A stretch of 64,000 nt of DNA from Phycisphaerales bacterium UBA854 (GTDB taxonomy: Bacteria > Planctomycetota > Phycisphaerae > Phycisphaerales > SM1A02). The position numbers and the translations under genes were made by a program. Below, piece after piece: positions 18,305-27,813 of the stretch. The notes beneath the pieces are model-generated. The model was not told where the DNA came from. It made no database searches and worked only from the letters and a program-made list of their open reading frames with translations. Numbering within the stretch: position 1 is the stretch's first letter; every line of letters starts with the position of its first letter. Location of the stretch: positions 60,179-124,178 of the forward strand of contig DBGM01000051.1 in NCBI GenBank assembly GCA_002295885.1, given 5' to 3'.

Positions 18305-18474
18305 GAGAAGCTCCCTTCAAAGGAAACACGCGGAACGTCCGCGTTCAATTGATCAATCGGCCGGACGATACCCTGCCGGAAAGGCCGAAGAAGACGTCCG
18401 GAGGGAGTTTGCAGAAACACTAATGAACGTGAACAGAAGATGAACAATGGTGATCTGTGCCCACCGCCCGGATC

Positions 18475-18506
18475 GTTACCGGGCCCGGGGTATCGAGCCC
18501 GGTAAC
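18475..18506. promoter_or_regulatory. Perfect 10-bp inverted repeat upstream of the porin gene
   Basis: GTTACCGGGC and GCCCGGTAAC are separated by 12 bases. It lies 171 bases upstream of the porin start and 104 bases before tRNA-Cys. It could be an operator or a transcribed hairpin; nothing in the sequence decides which. Confidence 0.4.
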
Positions 18507-18568
18507 TCATTCGAACCATTGACTTTGCGGATATTTGAGCCCGTTGACCGCCCTTCCGGAGGTTCAAC

Positions 18569-18597
18569 TTGGCCCCTAGGGAAATCCGTCGTAGACT
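18569..18597 (+). promoter_or_regulatory. Probable promoter of tRNA-Cys
   Basis: TTGGCC and TAGACT are separated by 17 bases, each matching 4 of 6 positions of the sigma-70 consensus, with the likely start 5-6 bases before the tRNA. Confidence 0.4.
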
Positions 18598-18609
18598 TGC
18601 CAACTCGAC

Positions 18610-18683
18610 GGCCGTGTACCCAAGTGGACTAAGGGGACGGATTGCAAATCCGTTATTCGTGGGTTCGAATCCCACCGCGGCCT
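18610..18683 (+). tRNA. tRNA-Cys (GCA anticodon)
   Basis: A 74-base cloverleaf with acceptor GGCCGTG/CGCGGCC, anticodon stem ACGGA/TCCGT around TTGCAAA (GCA) and T-arm GTGGGTTCGAATCCCAC. The discriminator is U, as expected for tRNA-Cys. CCA is not encoded. Confidence 0.95.
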
Positions 18684-18707
18684 TTCCTCCTCCGGAGCCC
18701 CCCACCA

Positions 18708-19559
18708 ATGCTCCACCTTCGAACCTCCGCCTTCGCAGTCCTGATCCTGCTGGCGACCACTGCGTTCTCGATGCAGTCGGACTCCGGCGTTGCACCGCTC
18801 CTTCCCGAAGGGACCTTCATCGCCTCCGCGCGGGGGAGCCTGGAGCGTTTTGCACCGGATCGCCCATGGACCTTCAGGATCGATGCCGTCGAGGAAGGTG
18901 GACCGCAGCAGCAGCTCACGGTGCTTCCGACGACGCTGCTGGAGGAGATGGAACAGAACCAATCGGAACGGGACGAGGAGATCCACTTCTCGATCTCCGG
19001 ACCGGTGCTCCTGTACCGGGGACGGAATTTCCTGCTGCCCCAGCACGTCGAGATGGAATCCGATCATGCCGATCGGGGGGACACGGCCACCCCACCCGCA
19101 CCGACCGATTCCGATCCGGAACCGGCCCCCGTCGATCCCGACGCCCTGATCGAGGATGACTTCGATCCCGTCGACCAGGGAGACAGCATCGCCTCCATCG
19201 TCGCCCAGCTGCAGCAGGATGTGGGCCCCCTGAAACGATCGGTGGCCAGGACCGGACCGCTGGTCGAGGTTCCCGAGGGTGTCCGCGAGGGGGAACTGCT
19301 GATCTCGCGTCGAGGACGGGTGCTCCGGGACCGCAGTGGGGCGTGGGTCGTGGTACCCGATGCCGACGCGACCGGCCTGCAGGATCCGAGCATGATTCTT
19401 CTTCCGTCGAACAAGCTCGTCGGGATCGAGAACTGGGCCCGACGCGGCGGAATCGGAAAGCCGATCCTGATCAGCGGAGAGGTCTTCTCCTACCGTGGTC
19501 GACACTTCCTGCTGCCCACCGCATGGCGCGTTCCCCGCGAACGACCCAATCTCAAGTAA
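18708..19559 (+). CDS. Exported protein of unknown function with duplicated YRGRxFLLP motif
   Basis: The 283-residue protein has a signal peptide (residues 5-22) and no family I recognise. A motif occurs twice: GPVLLYRGRNFLLPQHVEM near residue 103 and GEVFSYRGRHFLLPTAWRV near residue 256, suggesting two similar beta-rich domains. They are joined by an acidic Pro/Asp linker (about residues 125-160). The ATG at 18708 has GGAG 11 bases upstream. Its TAA overlaps the ATG of the amidase gene (TAATG), so the two are translationally coupled and may act together in the envelope. Confidence 0.8.
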   Translation: MLHLRTSAFAVLILLATTAFSMQSDSGVAPLLPEGTFIASARGSLERFAPDRPWTFRIDAVEEGGPQQQLTVLPTTLLEEMEQNQSERDEEIHFSISGPVLLYRGRNFLLPQHVEMESDHADRGDTATPPAPTDSDPEPAPVDPDALIEDDFDPVDQGDSIASIVAQLQQDVGPLKRSVARTGPLVEVPEGVREGELLISRRGRVLRDRSGAWVVVPDADATGLQDPSMILLPSNKLVGIENWARRGGIGKPILISGEVFSYRGRHFLLPTAWRVPRERPNLK

Positions 19560-21307
19560 TGGATCCGGCCCAATCACGTCGTCGGTTCATCGCCATGGCT
19601 TCGGCCATGTCGGCGGCGCATCTGATTGCATCGGATCCAACGTCCCGGGCCGCGGAACCGGAGTCGGACGGCTCGCCGACGGCGGATCCCACGACGCAAC
19701 TTCCCGATTCCCCGTCCGATCGGATCACGTCGGAGACGATCGAGCAGGCGGAACGCATTGCGGGAATCGATTTCACGGAATCTGAGCGACGGATGATGGT
19801 CGAGACCATCTCCGATCAGACGAAGATGTTCCGGGCACGGCGTGCGGGCATCGAACTTCCCGAGACCCTCTTTCCCGCCACGGTCTTCGATCCGCTCCTG
19901 CCGGGACAAGCACCGGATCTCACCACCGCAACGGGTGATCCCAATCGTCTGCCCGGTGTGTCGGCAGCACCCGCAGACGGCACCGATCTCGATTTCGCAT
20001 CCATTGCCCATTTGGGGGCATGGCTTCGTTCCGGAGCGGTGACGAGCGTCGAGTTGACGCAGCGGTCCCTGGAACGCCTCACGACCCACGGTCGGACGCT
20101 CGAGTGCGTCGTCAGTCTGCTCGAGGAACGCGCGATGGAACAGGCCCGGCGGGCGGACCGGGAGCTTGCCCGCGGTCGGGATCGGGGACCGCTCCACGGA
20201 ATCCCCTGGGGTGCCAAGGATCTGTTCGATACCAGCGATGCACCCACCACCTGGGGCGCAGCCCCGTACCGTGACCGGCGACCGGAGGCCGATGCGACGG
20301 TGATCCGACGTCTCGACGATGCCGGTGCCGTGCTGGTCGCCAAGCTCACCCTGGGTGCTCTGGCCTACGGAGACATCTGGTTCGGAGGAAAGACGAGGAA
20401 CCCGTGGAATCTCGAGGAGGGATCCAGCGGGTCGAGCGCCGGATCCGCCGCGGCCACGGCGGCGGGCCTGGTCGGATTCACATTGGGAACCGAAACCTGC
20501 GGATCGATCGTGTCGCCGGCCATGCGGTGCGGTGCCGTCGGACTCCGACCGACCTTCGGTCGGGTGCCCCGTGACGGCGCCATGGCCCTCTGCTGGTCGC
20601 TGGACAAGGTCGGACCGATCGTTCGACACGTGGATGATGCCGCTCCCGTGCTGGCGGCCGTGAACGGAGCAAGCCCGGGTGATCCGGCATCCGTGAGCCG
20701 TCCGTTCCATGCCGACTCAACGCTGGATGCCCGGGGCCTTCGCGTCGGCTACGACCCCCGATGGTTCCAGACCGGTCCGGACCGCGCCCTCGAGGACTCC
20801 GCGCTCGATGCGCTGCGGGAGGCGGGATGCCGACTGGTTCCGATCGAACTTCCCGATTGGCCGTGGGATGCGCTGTTCAGCATCCTCCTGGCCGAAGCCG
20901 CCGCCGCCTTCGAATCACTGACCCGGGAACACCTCGATGACGATCTGGTCTGGCAGGAACCCCAGGCCTGGCCGAACACCTTCCGCCAGTCATGGTTCAT
21001 TCCCGCTCCCGAACTGGTGCAGGCGGACCGGTTCCGACGTCGCTGCATGCAGCTCTACGCCGGACTCTTCGAGGATCTCGATGCGATGGTCGGCCCCTCG
21101 TACGCCGACGGCGTGCTGATCACCACCAACTGCACCGGACATCCTTCACTCACCGTTCCGGTGGGACGGAAGGAGAACGGGAGTCCCCATGCAGTCACGT
21201 TGATCGGTCGCCTGTTCGACGAAGGAACCCTGCTGCGCATCGGAAACGCCATCGATCGGCGCTGCTGGCCGGCCGAACGGCGACGTCCTCCCGGATTCAC
21301 CGGTTAG
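19559..21307 (+). CDS. Exported amidase (amidase-signature family, Tat-type leader)
   Basis: The 582-residue protein starts MDPAQSRRRFIAMASA, a twin-arginine leader. The amidase-signature catalytic triad is visible: Lys in GIPWGAKDLFDT, the cis-Ser in EEGSSGSSAGSAA and the nucleophile in GTETCGSIVSPA. The family hydrolyses amides, and GatA of the tRNA amidotransferase is a member; the export signal and a 170-residue N-terminal extension argue against a GatA role. The substrate is unknown. The gene overlaps the convergent cyclophilin gene by 4 bases at its 3' end. Confidence 0.88.
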   Translation: MDPAQSRRRFIAMASAMSAAHLIASDPTSRAAEPESDGSPTADPTTQLPDSPSDRITSETIEQAERIAGIDFTESERRMMVETISDQTKMFRARRAGIELPETLFPATVFDPLLPGQAPDLTTATGDPNRLPGVSAAPADGTDLDFASIAHLGAWLRSGAVTSVELTQRSLERLTTHGRTLECVVSLLEERAMEQARRADRELARGRDRGPLHGIPWGAKDLFDTSDAPTTWGAAPYRDRRPEADATVIRRLDDAGAVLVAKLTLGALAYGDIWFGGKTRNPWNLEEGSSGSSAGSAAATAAGLVGFTLGTETCGSIVSPAMRCGAVGLRPTFGRVPRDGAMALCWSLDKVGPIVRHVDDAAPVLAAVNGASPGDPASVSRPFHADSTLDARGLRVGYDPRWFQTGPDRALEDSALDALREAGCRLVPIELPDWPWDALFSILLAEAAAAFESLTREHLDDDLVWQEPQAWPNTFRQSWFIPAPELVQADRFRRRCMQLYAGLFEDLDAMVGPSYADGVLITTNCTGHPSLTVPVGRKENGSPHAVTLIGRLFDEGTLLRIGNAIDRRCWPAERRRPPGFTG

Positions 21308-21774
21308 AGGACCTCGACCGACTCCATGCCCGCCGGTTCACTGGGACGATCGTGCGCGTCGGTCGGAATGGAGCCGATCATCCGGACTACCTCGATCCCT
21401 TCGACGACCTGACCGAAGGCCGTGTACTGGCCGTCCAGATGCTGGCAGTGCTCGCGACCGAGACAGATGAAGAACTGGCTGCCGGCGGAATCGGGATCGT
21501 TGGAACGGGCCATCGACAGCGTGCCTTCGACGTGCTCGCGGTCGTTGAACTCGTTCTTGACGGTCCAACCCGGACCTCCGGTGCCCGTCCCTTCGGGGCA
21601 ACCGCCCTGGATGACGAACTCCGGGATGATGCGGTGGAACGATAGGGTGTCGTAGAAGCCGTCGCCGGCGAGCTTGGTGAAGTTCTCCACGTGCCCGGGC
21701 GCAACGTCGTTCCAGAGTTCGACGACCACATCACCGTGGGTCGTCCTGATGCGTGCCTTGGGATATTCGCTCAT
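21304..21774 (-). CDS. Cyclophilin-type peptidyl-prolyl cis-trans isomerase
   Basis: A 156-residue cytoplasmic cyclophilin without a signal peptide. Family core segments are present: FHRIIPEFVIQGG with the catalytic Arg, SMARSNDPDSAGSQFFICLG and GQYTAFGQVVEGIEVV. It speeds proline isomerisation in protein folding. The SD-like GGAAGAAGG directly precedes the ATG. It follows gatB by 27 bases on the same strand and is probably in one transcript with it. Confidence 0.93.
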   Translation of the reverse strand: MSEYPKARIRTTHGDVVVELWNDVAPGHVENFTKLAGDGFYDTLSFHRIIPEFVIQGGCPEGTGTGGPGWTVKNEFNDREHVEGTLSMARSNDPDSAGSQFFICLGREHCQHLDGQYTAFGQVVEGIEVVRMIGSIPTDAHDRPSEPAGMESVEVL

Positions 21775-21801
21775 CCTTCTTCCTTTCGTGAATCCTCGTG
21801 A

Positions 21802-23328
21802 TCAGTTCCGGAGTCGGGAGACCAGTCCCGAGCGCACCGCAGCGGCATCGGCCTGTCCCCCACTCGCCTTCATGACGTGTCCGACCAGCCGACCGACCGC
21901 GGCGTCCTTCCCGGACGCAAAATCCTCCGCGGCCTGGGGCTGGGCCGTGATGGCCCCCTCGATCCATGCCTCGAGCTGGTTGGTATCGGTGACCTGAAGC
22001 AGGCCCTCCCGTTCCGCCAGCGCACGGGCGTCGTCGTCGCGATCGCACAGCAGCTCGAACAGCTGTTCGGCCGCCGTGGAACCGATCTCGTTGGCGTGAC
22101 GGAGTTCGATGATCTCCGCGATCTGATCCGGTCGGATGCCCAGTTCCTGCACCTCGCACTCGCGTTCGTTGGAGAGTCGGGCTCCCGCATTGAGTATCCA
22201 CTTCGCGGCGGCGGATCCAACCTCGGAGATGGGCATCGAGTCCCCCATTCGTTCCTCCGTGGATTCGATGCAGCCCTCGTAGAAGAAGCACGCATCCCGT
22301 TCGGCGGTCAGCGCGGCCGCATCCTTTCGGGAGAGAGCGTAGGACGACTCGTAGCGGGCACGGCGCTGGATCGGAAGTTCCGGAATGGTCGCGGCAATCT
22401 CGGAACGCCACGCCTCGTCCACCACAACCGGGATTAGATCCGGTTCGGGGAAGTACCGGTAGTCGTGTGCGTCCTCCTTGGCCCGCTGTAGGAACGTCTC
22501 CTCGCGCTGGTCGTCCCAGCCTCGGGTTGACTTCATCCCCGTGCCCATCACGAGTCCGTCCTGCTTCCATGCTTCCACCTGCCTGACGCCCTCGTGCTCG
22601 ATGGCACCCTGGACGGCGCGGAAGGAGTTGAGATTCTTGATCTCGACGATCGGCGTGGCGACCGTCGAACCGTCCTCCAGCGTGATCAGGACGTTGATGT
22701 TCGGTTCGAACCGCATGTGGCCGCGCTGCATGATGCCCTCGGTAACTCCGAGGAAGCGGCAGATGTTGCGGAGCTCCTTGCCGAAGGCGACGGCCTCTTC
22801 GGCACTCTCGAGATCGGGTTCGGTCACGATCTCCAGGAGCGGCACCCCGGCCCGGTTGTAGTCGACGAGCGATCCCTCGTACGGATGTCCGCCCGGCAGC
22901 TCGTGTCCGGTCTTACCCGTGTCCTCCTCGAGGTGGGCCCGGATGATCCCGATGGTCCGGGTGCTCCCGTCGTCGACGGGGATGTCCAGAGCCCCCCCTT
23001 CGCACAGCGGAAGGTCGTACTGACTGATCTGGTACCCCTTGGGAAGATCCGGATAGAAGTAGTTCTTCCGGTCCCACTTGCTGTACTCGGCGATCCTGCA
23101 ACCCAGGGCCAGGCCCACCATCATCGACATCTCGACCGCCCGTCGGTTCATCACCGGGAGGGCGCCGGGCAGTCCCAGCACCACCGGATCGCACAGCGAA
23201 TTGGGGGCCGCGTCGAAATGATCCGGATGGGCCACACTGGCCGAGCGCGAGAACATCTTGCTCCGCGTGGCCAGTTCGACGTGGACCTCCATTCCGATCT
23301 TGATTCGTGTCGAGACGATGGTGCTCAT
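21802..23328 (-). CDS. gatB: Aspartyl/glutamyl-tRNA(Asn/Gln) amidotransferase subunit B
   Basis: The 508-residue protein starts [20 protein letters not shown]. GatB cradle-domain marks follow: [24 protein letters not shown] (in parts), the Tyr/Phe-rich [20 protein letters not shown], and [15 protein letters not shown]. The C-terminal GatB/YqeY helical domain ends [18 protein letters not shown]. With GatA and GatC it converts Glu-tRNA(Gln) or Asp-tRNA(Asn) to the amide form. GatA and GatC are not in this window. A longer upstream extension is in frame but overlaps the divergent pyrE leader and is rejected. Confidence 0.95.
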   Translation of the reverse strand: MSTIVSTRIKIGMEVHVELATRSKMFSRSASVAHPDHFDAAPNSLCDPVVLGLPGALPVMNRRAVEMSMMVGLALGCRIAEYSKWDRKNYFYPDLPKGYQISQYDLPLCEGGALDIPVDDGSTRTIGIIRAHLEEDTGKTGHELPGGHPYEGSLVDYNRAGVPLLEIVTEPDLESAEEAVAFGKELRNICRFLGVTEGIMQRGHMRFEPNINVLITLEDGSTVATPIVEIKNLNSFRAVQGAIEHEGVRQVEAWKQDGLVMGTGMKSTRGWDDQREETFLQRAKEDAHDYRYFPEPDLIPVVVDEAWRSEIAATIPELPIQRRARYESSYALSRKDAAALTAERDACFFYEGCIESTEERMGDSMPISEVGSAAAKWILNAGARLSNERECEVQELGIRPDQIAEIIELRHANEIGSTAAEQLFELLCDRDDDARALAEREGLLQVTDTNQLEAWIEGAITAQPQAAEDFASGKDAAVGRLVGHVMKASGGQADAAAVRSGLVSRLRN

Positions 23329-23447
23329 TGGTCGGTCGGGAACCTCTTCCGAAGGTGGAAATCGGCCTTCATGCTGCTCACTGTAGCCGTGGTGCGGACG
23401 GGGGGACAGGGTACCACCACCCACCACTCCTGGAGTACCATTCCGCC

Positions 23448-23987
23448 ATGATCGAACGGAATGAAATCGCCCGACGAATCGCCGAGACGGCCGTGCTGCA
23501 CGGCAAATTCACCCTTCGCAGCGGCCGCACCAGCAACTACTACATCGACAAGTACCGGTTCTCGACCCAGCCGGACATCCTCCGCGCTCTGGGCGAACTG
23601 TTCACCGCCGCCCTCCCCGCCCCGACGACCCTGCTGGCGGGAGCCGAACTGGGCGGAATTCCGCTCGTGTCGACCGCGAGCATGGCCAGCGGCATCCCCT
23701 GCCTCTTCATCCGCAATGCGAAGAAGGAGTACGGGACAGCCAAGATGCACGAAGGTTCGATCGGATCCGACGACAAGGTCGTCATCCTCGAGGACGTGGC
23801 GACGACGGGGGGCCAGGTCATCGAGGCCGCACGCACCATCGAGGAGCAGGGAGCGGAGGTCGTCGCCATCATCGCAGTGATTGACCGGCAGGAAGGTGCC
23901 CGCGAAGCCGTCGAGGCTGCGGGATACGCCTTCGATGCATTGTTCACGGTCGCAGAGCTCGGAGTCGAAGCGGACTCAACCGCCTGA
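23448..23987 (+). CDS. pyrE: Orotate phosphoribosyltransferase
   Basis: The 179-residue enzyme converts orotate and PRPP to OMP in pyrimidine synthesis. The PRPP-binding motif [13 protein letters not shown] is at about residues 108-120, and [18 protein letters not shown] matches the N-terminal substrate region. The ATG at 23448 is preceded by TACCAT 6 bases upstream and has no SD, so the message may be leaderless. The 3' end overlaps the convergent TPR-like gene by 12 bases. Confidence 0.94.
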   Translation: MIERNEIARRIAETAVLHGKFTLRSGRTSNYYIDKYRFSTQPDILRALGELFTAALPAPTTLLAGAELGGIPLVSTASMASGIPCLFIRNAKKEYGTAKMHEGSIGSDDKVVILEDVATTGGQVIEAARTIEEQGAEVVAIIAVIDRQEGAREAVEAAGYAFDALFTVAELGVEADSTA

Positions 23988-26453
23988 CGGCGTCTCTTCC
24001 TCTTCGCTGCGGCGGCGGTCGATCTCGCTTTCGACCATGAACTGCGCACGCTGTTCGACCCATTCCGCCAACTGCCGGATCCGGGGGTTTTCGGATCGCA
24101 GGGAGGACAGCAGGAAGGGATCGGTGAGCAGCTGGTCTGGCTGCCCCAGCTCGAGCATCCGCAGCAGATGGATCATCTTGGGCAGATCGTCCCCACCCTG
24201 CAGCACGATGGCGTTGATCGGGTTCAGCAGCTCACCCTGGGCCGAGACCGAGATGAACCATGCCTTCTGCACCTCGTCGAACCGGTCGAAAGCGTCGACG
24301 ATGACCGGTCCCGTCTGCTTGATGATCTCGGGATCGATCTTCTCCGAGGACTGGTTCTTCCTGGCCACGTGGGTCAGCACGGCGAGATTCGCCAGCAGCT
24401 GCGCATCGATGGCACCGCTGCGCGCTTCGGTGATCGTCCGTGCGGCCCAGGTGTCGTCGACCCGGACCCCCTCGACATGGAGGGCACGACCGGTCACTTC
24501 CGAACCCAGCAGTCCGGGAGCGAACACGGTGCGACGCTGCAACGTCTCGTTGGAGACCCGGAAGTTCACGATGCCCGTGGTGAGCACCGTCGATCCCTTG
24601 ACCGGTGATCGATTGAGAAGACTGCCCACCCAGGTGGTCCGGAGATCGAACGGAATCGTGATGTGCTCGTACGGTTCGAGACGCAGGCGTCCTCCCACGT
24701 CCACCACGATGGGAGCGAGCGCCATCGGCGGTTCGTGGGGAGTCTGCACGATGGGTTCGAGCAGCATCAGTTCCTGGATCGGACCTTCGGGACTGATCGC
24801 CATCGGCATCGGAGCATGGTTCATCAGTTCGATGTCGAGGATGACGGGGTCGTAGGGGGAAACCGTCTCCGATCGCGGTTCGACGTCGATGGAGAACGCG
24901 AGTCTGGGATCCGAGGGGTAGCGGTCGAAGGCCATCGGGATCGCGTCGATCAGTTCGGTCATCCGGACCGCCTTGTCCGACATGGGGATGGGAGTTTCGA
25001 TCATCGATGCCAACCGGTCGCGACTCCAGACCCCGATGAGCGAACCGGCGTCCGTCCGCGCAAGATCGAGCAGCAACCTGGCCGCATCCTGCCTGCGTCC
25101 CTGTTGTTCGCGAACCATGGCCAGTCCGAGTCGGGCGGCCGGATCGTCCGCGGCGAGCGGTTCGAGGGTCTCGGCCGCATCATCGATGAATCCCTGACGG
25201 AAGCTGATCCAGCCGTCGAAACGTCGGAGGGCCTTCTCGTCCATCGGCGCGAGTTTCCGGGCCTGGGCGAGCCACTCCTGCACCTGATCCACATCACCGT
25301 CCAGCCAGAGCACCAGCCACGAAAGTTCGATGAGCGCCCACGCCCGCTCGGTCGAGGTGTCTTCCTGACTGTCGAGGATGAACATCGCACCTCGGTAGGT
25401 CTCGATCAGGGACGAGATCGCGTCTTCGGCCTCCGGTCCACCGCGCTCGTTCATGATCACGGCCCGGGTCGCGGCCAGCGTCGGGGTCAGAGGAGCCTCT
25501 ATTCGCGCCAGCTCGATCGGAGACAGCGTGGGTGATTCCTGCCTGGTCATCTGCCGGTAGAGGCGGTCCGCCTCCATCTGACGGGACTGGATGACGTTCA
25601 ATGCCGCATCCGCGTCACCGGACGCCCATTCCGAGATGGCAAGATCGGCCAGCAGATCACCATTGGCACCCCGACCGTCCGCCTCCAGTTCGGAGACCGC
25701 CAGCCGATACATCCGGCGGGCGGATTCGTAGGCTCCCGCCTCCATCAGGAGGTGGGCCAGAACCGGTGGCGTGGTGCTGTCGGCGGGATCCGCCAGCAGC
25801 AGGGTGACGAGGAGTTCGACGCTGACGAACGGATCCTCGACTCTCGACTGGAAGAATCCCGCCCCCATCGCCACCGCTTCGGAATAGAAGGGATCCAGAT
25901 CGATCGAGCGACCCAGCCATTCGCTGAACTCGTCGATGTCCCCCACGCGACGGTGAAGCATGGCGAGCTTCAAGGCGATCCGTGATGCCATCACCTTTCC
26001 GATGACCTCGATGTTGGAATCATCGAGCATCAGTTCGTAGGCCCGGATCCGCTCGTCGGCGTGCTGGTATCGATCCACCGCCTGCAGCAACCGCCGCAAC
26101 TGCGCCGCCTGATTCGAGGGGTCGCACGACAGGAGGATCTTCGTCGCCTGTTCGACCAGTTCGCGATCCTCGGCCAGAATCGCCATCTCGAGCAGTCGGG
26201 AGGCGATCTGCGGATTCTCTGGATGCAGACGGGCTGCCTCCATGAAGAAGTACTTGGCCAGCTGGATCGACTCGACCGTGACCGGACGAATCACGATGAT
26301 GTCGTTTCCGTAGCGGAGCAGTTCCGTGGCGAGACGCTGCGAAGTCGTGGTATCGACCGGGGACGGATCGACCGCGCTGTCCTGGAATCCCGTCGATGAC
26401 GTGGAACAGAGGGTGAGGACCGCGAGAACCAGAGGCAGGAAATGGCTGTGCAT
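23976..26453 (-). CDS. Large exported TPR-like helical repeat protein
   Basis: The 825-residue protein has a signal peptide (residues 5-22, to FQDS) and many Ala/Leu-rich helical pairs with TPR-like spacing in residues 40-520 (for example LAKYFFMEAARLHPENPQIA and LAHLLMEAGAYESARRMYRL). The C-terminal 300 residues look like a beta-rich domain (VDVGGRLRLEPYEHITIPF) followed by helices. It probably organises protein complexes in the periplasm. The specific role is unknown. The start at 26453 is chosen over upstream frames because the signal peptide begins there. Confidence 0.82.
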   Translation of the reverse strand: MHSHFLPLVLAVLTLCSTSSTGFQDSAVDPSPVDTTTSQRLATELLRYGNDIIVIRPVTVESIQLAKYFFMEAARLHPENPQIASRLLEMAILAEDRELVEQATKILLSCDPSNQAAQLRRLLQAVDRYQHADERIRAYELMLDDSNIEVIGKVMASRIALKLAMLHRRVGDIDEFSEWLGRSIDLDPFYSEAVAMGAGFFQSRVEDPFVSVELLVTLLLADPADSTTPPVLAHLLMEAGAYESARRMYRLAVSELEADGRGANGDLLADLAISEWASGDADAALNVIQSRQMEADRLYRQMTRQESPTLSPIELARIEAPLTPTLAATRAVIMNERGGPEAEDAISSLIETYRGAMFILDSQEDTSTERAWALIELSWLVLWLDGDVDQVQEWLAQARKLAPMDEKALRRFDGWISFRQGFIDDAAETLEPLAADDPAARLGLAMVREQQGRRQDAARLLLDLARTDAGSLIGVWSRDRLASMIETPIPMSDKAVRMTELIDAIPMAFDRYPSDPRLAFSIDVEPRSETVSPYDPVILDIELMNHAPMPMAISPEGPIQELMLLEPIVQTPHEPPMALAPIVVDVGGRLRLEPYEHITIPFDLRTTWVGSLLNRSPVKGSTVLTTGIVNFRVSNETLQRRTVFAPGLLGSEVTGRALHVEGVRVDDTWAARTITEARSGAIDAQLLANLAVLTHVARKNQSSEKIDPEIIKQTGPVIVDAFDRFDEVQKAWFISVSAQGELLNPINAIVLQGGDDLPKMIHLLRMLELGQPDQLLTDPFLLSSLRSENPRIRQLAEWVEQRAQFMVESEIDRRRSEEEETPSGG

Positions 26454-26529
26454 CGAGATCCCCGAGAGCTGGCGTACGACCGGCCTGGTCGCCCGCTGGT
26501 GAAATGGTAGGTCCCCATTCCCCGTCCTG

Positions 26530-26549
26530 CCAACCGGGAACCCGGTTGG
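26530..26549. promoter_or_regulatory. 20-bp palindrome in the divergent region
   Basis: CCAACCGGG and CCCGGTTGG are exact inverted arms around two A bases, between the starts at 26453 and 26660. A dyad of this size between divergent genes is typical of a regulator site, but it could also be a hairpin. Confidence 0.4.
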
Positions 26550-26580
26550 AAGCACCCGAGGGGCGGAAGGGTCGGTTTCG

Positions 26581-26609
26581 TTGACACCCCCATGGGGGGG
26601 TGATACCGT
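26581..26609 (+). promoter_or_regulatory. Promoter-like element with an internal palindrome
   Basis: A perfect TTGACA -35 is followed after 17 bases by TACCGT (3 of 6). CACCCCC (26585-26591) and GGGGGTG (26596-26602) form an inverted repeat between the two boxes. It lies 51 bases upstream of the next start. Confidence 0.4.
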
Positions 26610-26659
26610 TTCAAATCCTCCTGACCACGGCCCTCCGGAGCCCTGTGCGGAGCCAAATC

Positions 26660-27733
26660 ATGCTCGAACGAATCACCTCCATCCTGGTCCTGTCGACGGC
26701 ACTCTCCCTGACCACGGATGCCGCTCTGGCCGCCCCGCCGAGTTCGCTCAACAGCGTGGCAACCGAGACCACCCTCGACGCCGAGCAGGAGAAGCGGATC
26801 GGCGAGTACGCCGGCTACTGGCTCTCCAAGCTCGAATCGGGCACCCCGGAAGAGACCAAGAGAGCCCGGAACAAGCTCGTGGAACCGGTCCGGAGCATGC
26901 TGGGCAACTCCAGTTCGATCTTCCGATCGACCTACGCCGGCGACCTGGTTCCTGGATTGAAGAAGATCATCGAGGGTGACGATCTCTACCGGGCCGTGAA
27001 CGCACTGCAGATCGCCGGCTTCCTCGGTTCGGATCAGGTGATGCGTCTTCTGGTCGATACCGCGGATTCCGAACTCGAATCCAGCCCGGAGAAGCGGCTC
27101 TGGGCCACGATCGCCATTCGCGAAGCCATCCAGAGTGGAAACCTCTCCCCCCGTCGGATCAGCTCGGCCATCCGCAGCCTGGCCCGCTTCGCCACCACCG
27201 AACCGGATTGGCGGGTATTGACCCGGGAGATGGAAACCATCTCCTCCGCCGCCCAGTCGGGACTTTCCAAGGACCAGGGTGGCGACGAGATCCGTGCCCT
27301 GGGGCGTGAACTCCAGCTTTCGACCCTCACGTCGACCGTGGATCGGCTCACGTCCGACTCCGGACAGATCGAACTGATCTACGCCCTCCGCCCGGGCATA
27401 CTCGAGTTCAGGCAGCAGTACCTGAATCCGCAGATGGTCGACCACCGACGGGAGATCGCCCTCGGCACGGCACCCCAGCTGGGTCGGGTCTACGTCATCC
27501 TGCTCAATCACTACGACCTCATACGTGAGAATGAGAAGCTGTCCGATGCCTCCGGGATGATGCTCCGGTTGAGCGAGGAGACGCTCAAGCTGATCGACTC
27601 CGACGTCGGCGGCGGAAGCGCTCCGAACGCCAACTCGCTTTCCGCCTGGAACAGCGGTCAGCGTTCCACGATCGAACAGAATCGGGCGGCATGGGCCACC
27701 GTGCTCTCCGCCCCGCCGTACACCGGCAACTGA
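26660..27733 (+). CDS. Exported all-helical protein of unknown function
   Basis: The 357-residue protein has a signal peptide to about residue 25 (AALAAPP). The rest is helix-rich with HEAT/ARM-like pairs (LYRAVNALQIAGFLGSDQVM and following). The C-terminus is Gly/Ser/Asn-rich and then helical. No enzyme motif is visible. The start at 26660 has GGAG 6 bases upstream. It is divergent from the large TPR-like protein, and the two may share control through the region between them. Confidence 0.78.
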   Translation: MLERITSILVLSTALSLTTDAALAAPPSSLNSVATETTLDAEQEKRIGEYAGYWLSKLESGTPEETKRARNKLVEPVRSMLGNSSSIFRSTYAGDLVPGLKKIIEGDDLYRAVNALQIAGFLGSDQVMRLLVDTADSELESSPEKRLWATIAIREAIQSGNLSPRRISSAIRSLARFATTEPDWRVLTREMETISSAAQSGLSKDQGGDEIRALGRELQLSTLTSTVDRLTSDSGQIELIYALRPGILEFRQQYLNPQMVDHRREIALGTAPQLGRVYVILLNHYDLIRENEKLSDASGMMLRLSEETLKLIDSDVGGGSAPNANSLSAWNSGQRSTIEQNRAAWATVLSAPPYTGN

Positions 27734-27813
27734 TTCATCGATCCCTCCCCACCCGAATGCACCAAAGCCGATTGTCGGCGTACCATGGGTACGTTCGTTC
27801 CAAGGATGGTGCG

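Larger units (their letters stand above)
18305..18609. other. 305-bp intergenic region between porin and tRNA-Cys
   Basis: No gene is seen. It holds an inverted repeat ACGCGGA-acg-TCCGCGT (18328-18344) in the porin leader, a palindrome ATTGATCAAT (18348-18357), a perfect 10-bp-arm inverted repeat (18475-18506) and a promoter-like pair before tRNA-Cys. Confidence 0.6.

Noticed and set aside
23307..23447. N-terminal extension of pyrE
   Set aside because: The orotate phosphoribosyltransferase family starts at the ATG at 23448; the extension covers the gatB promoter region.
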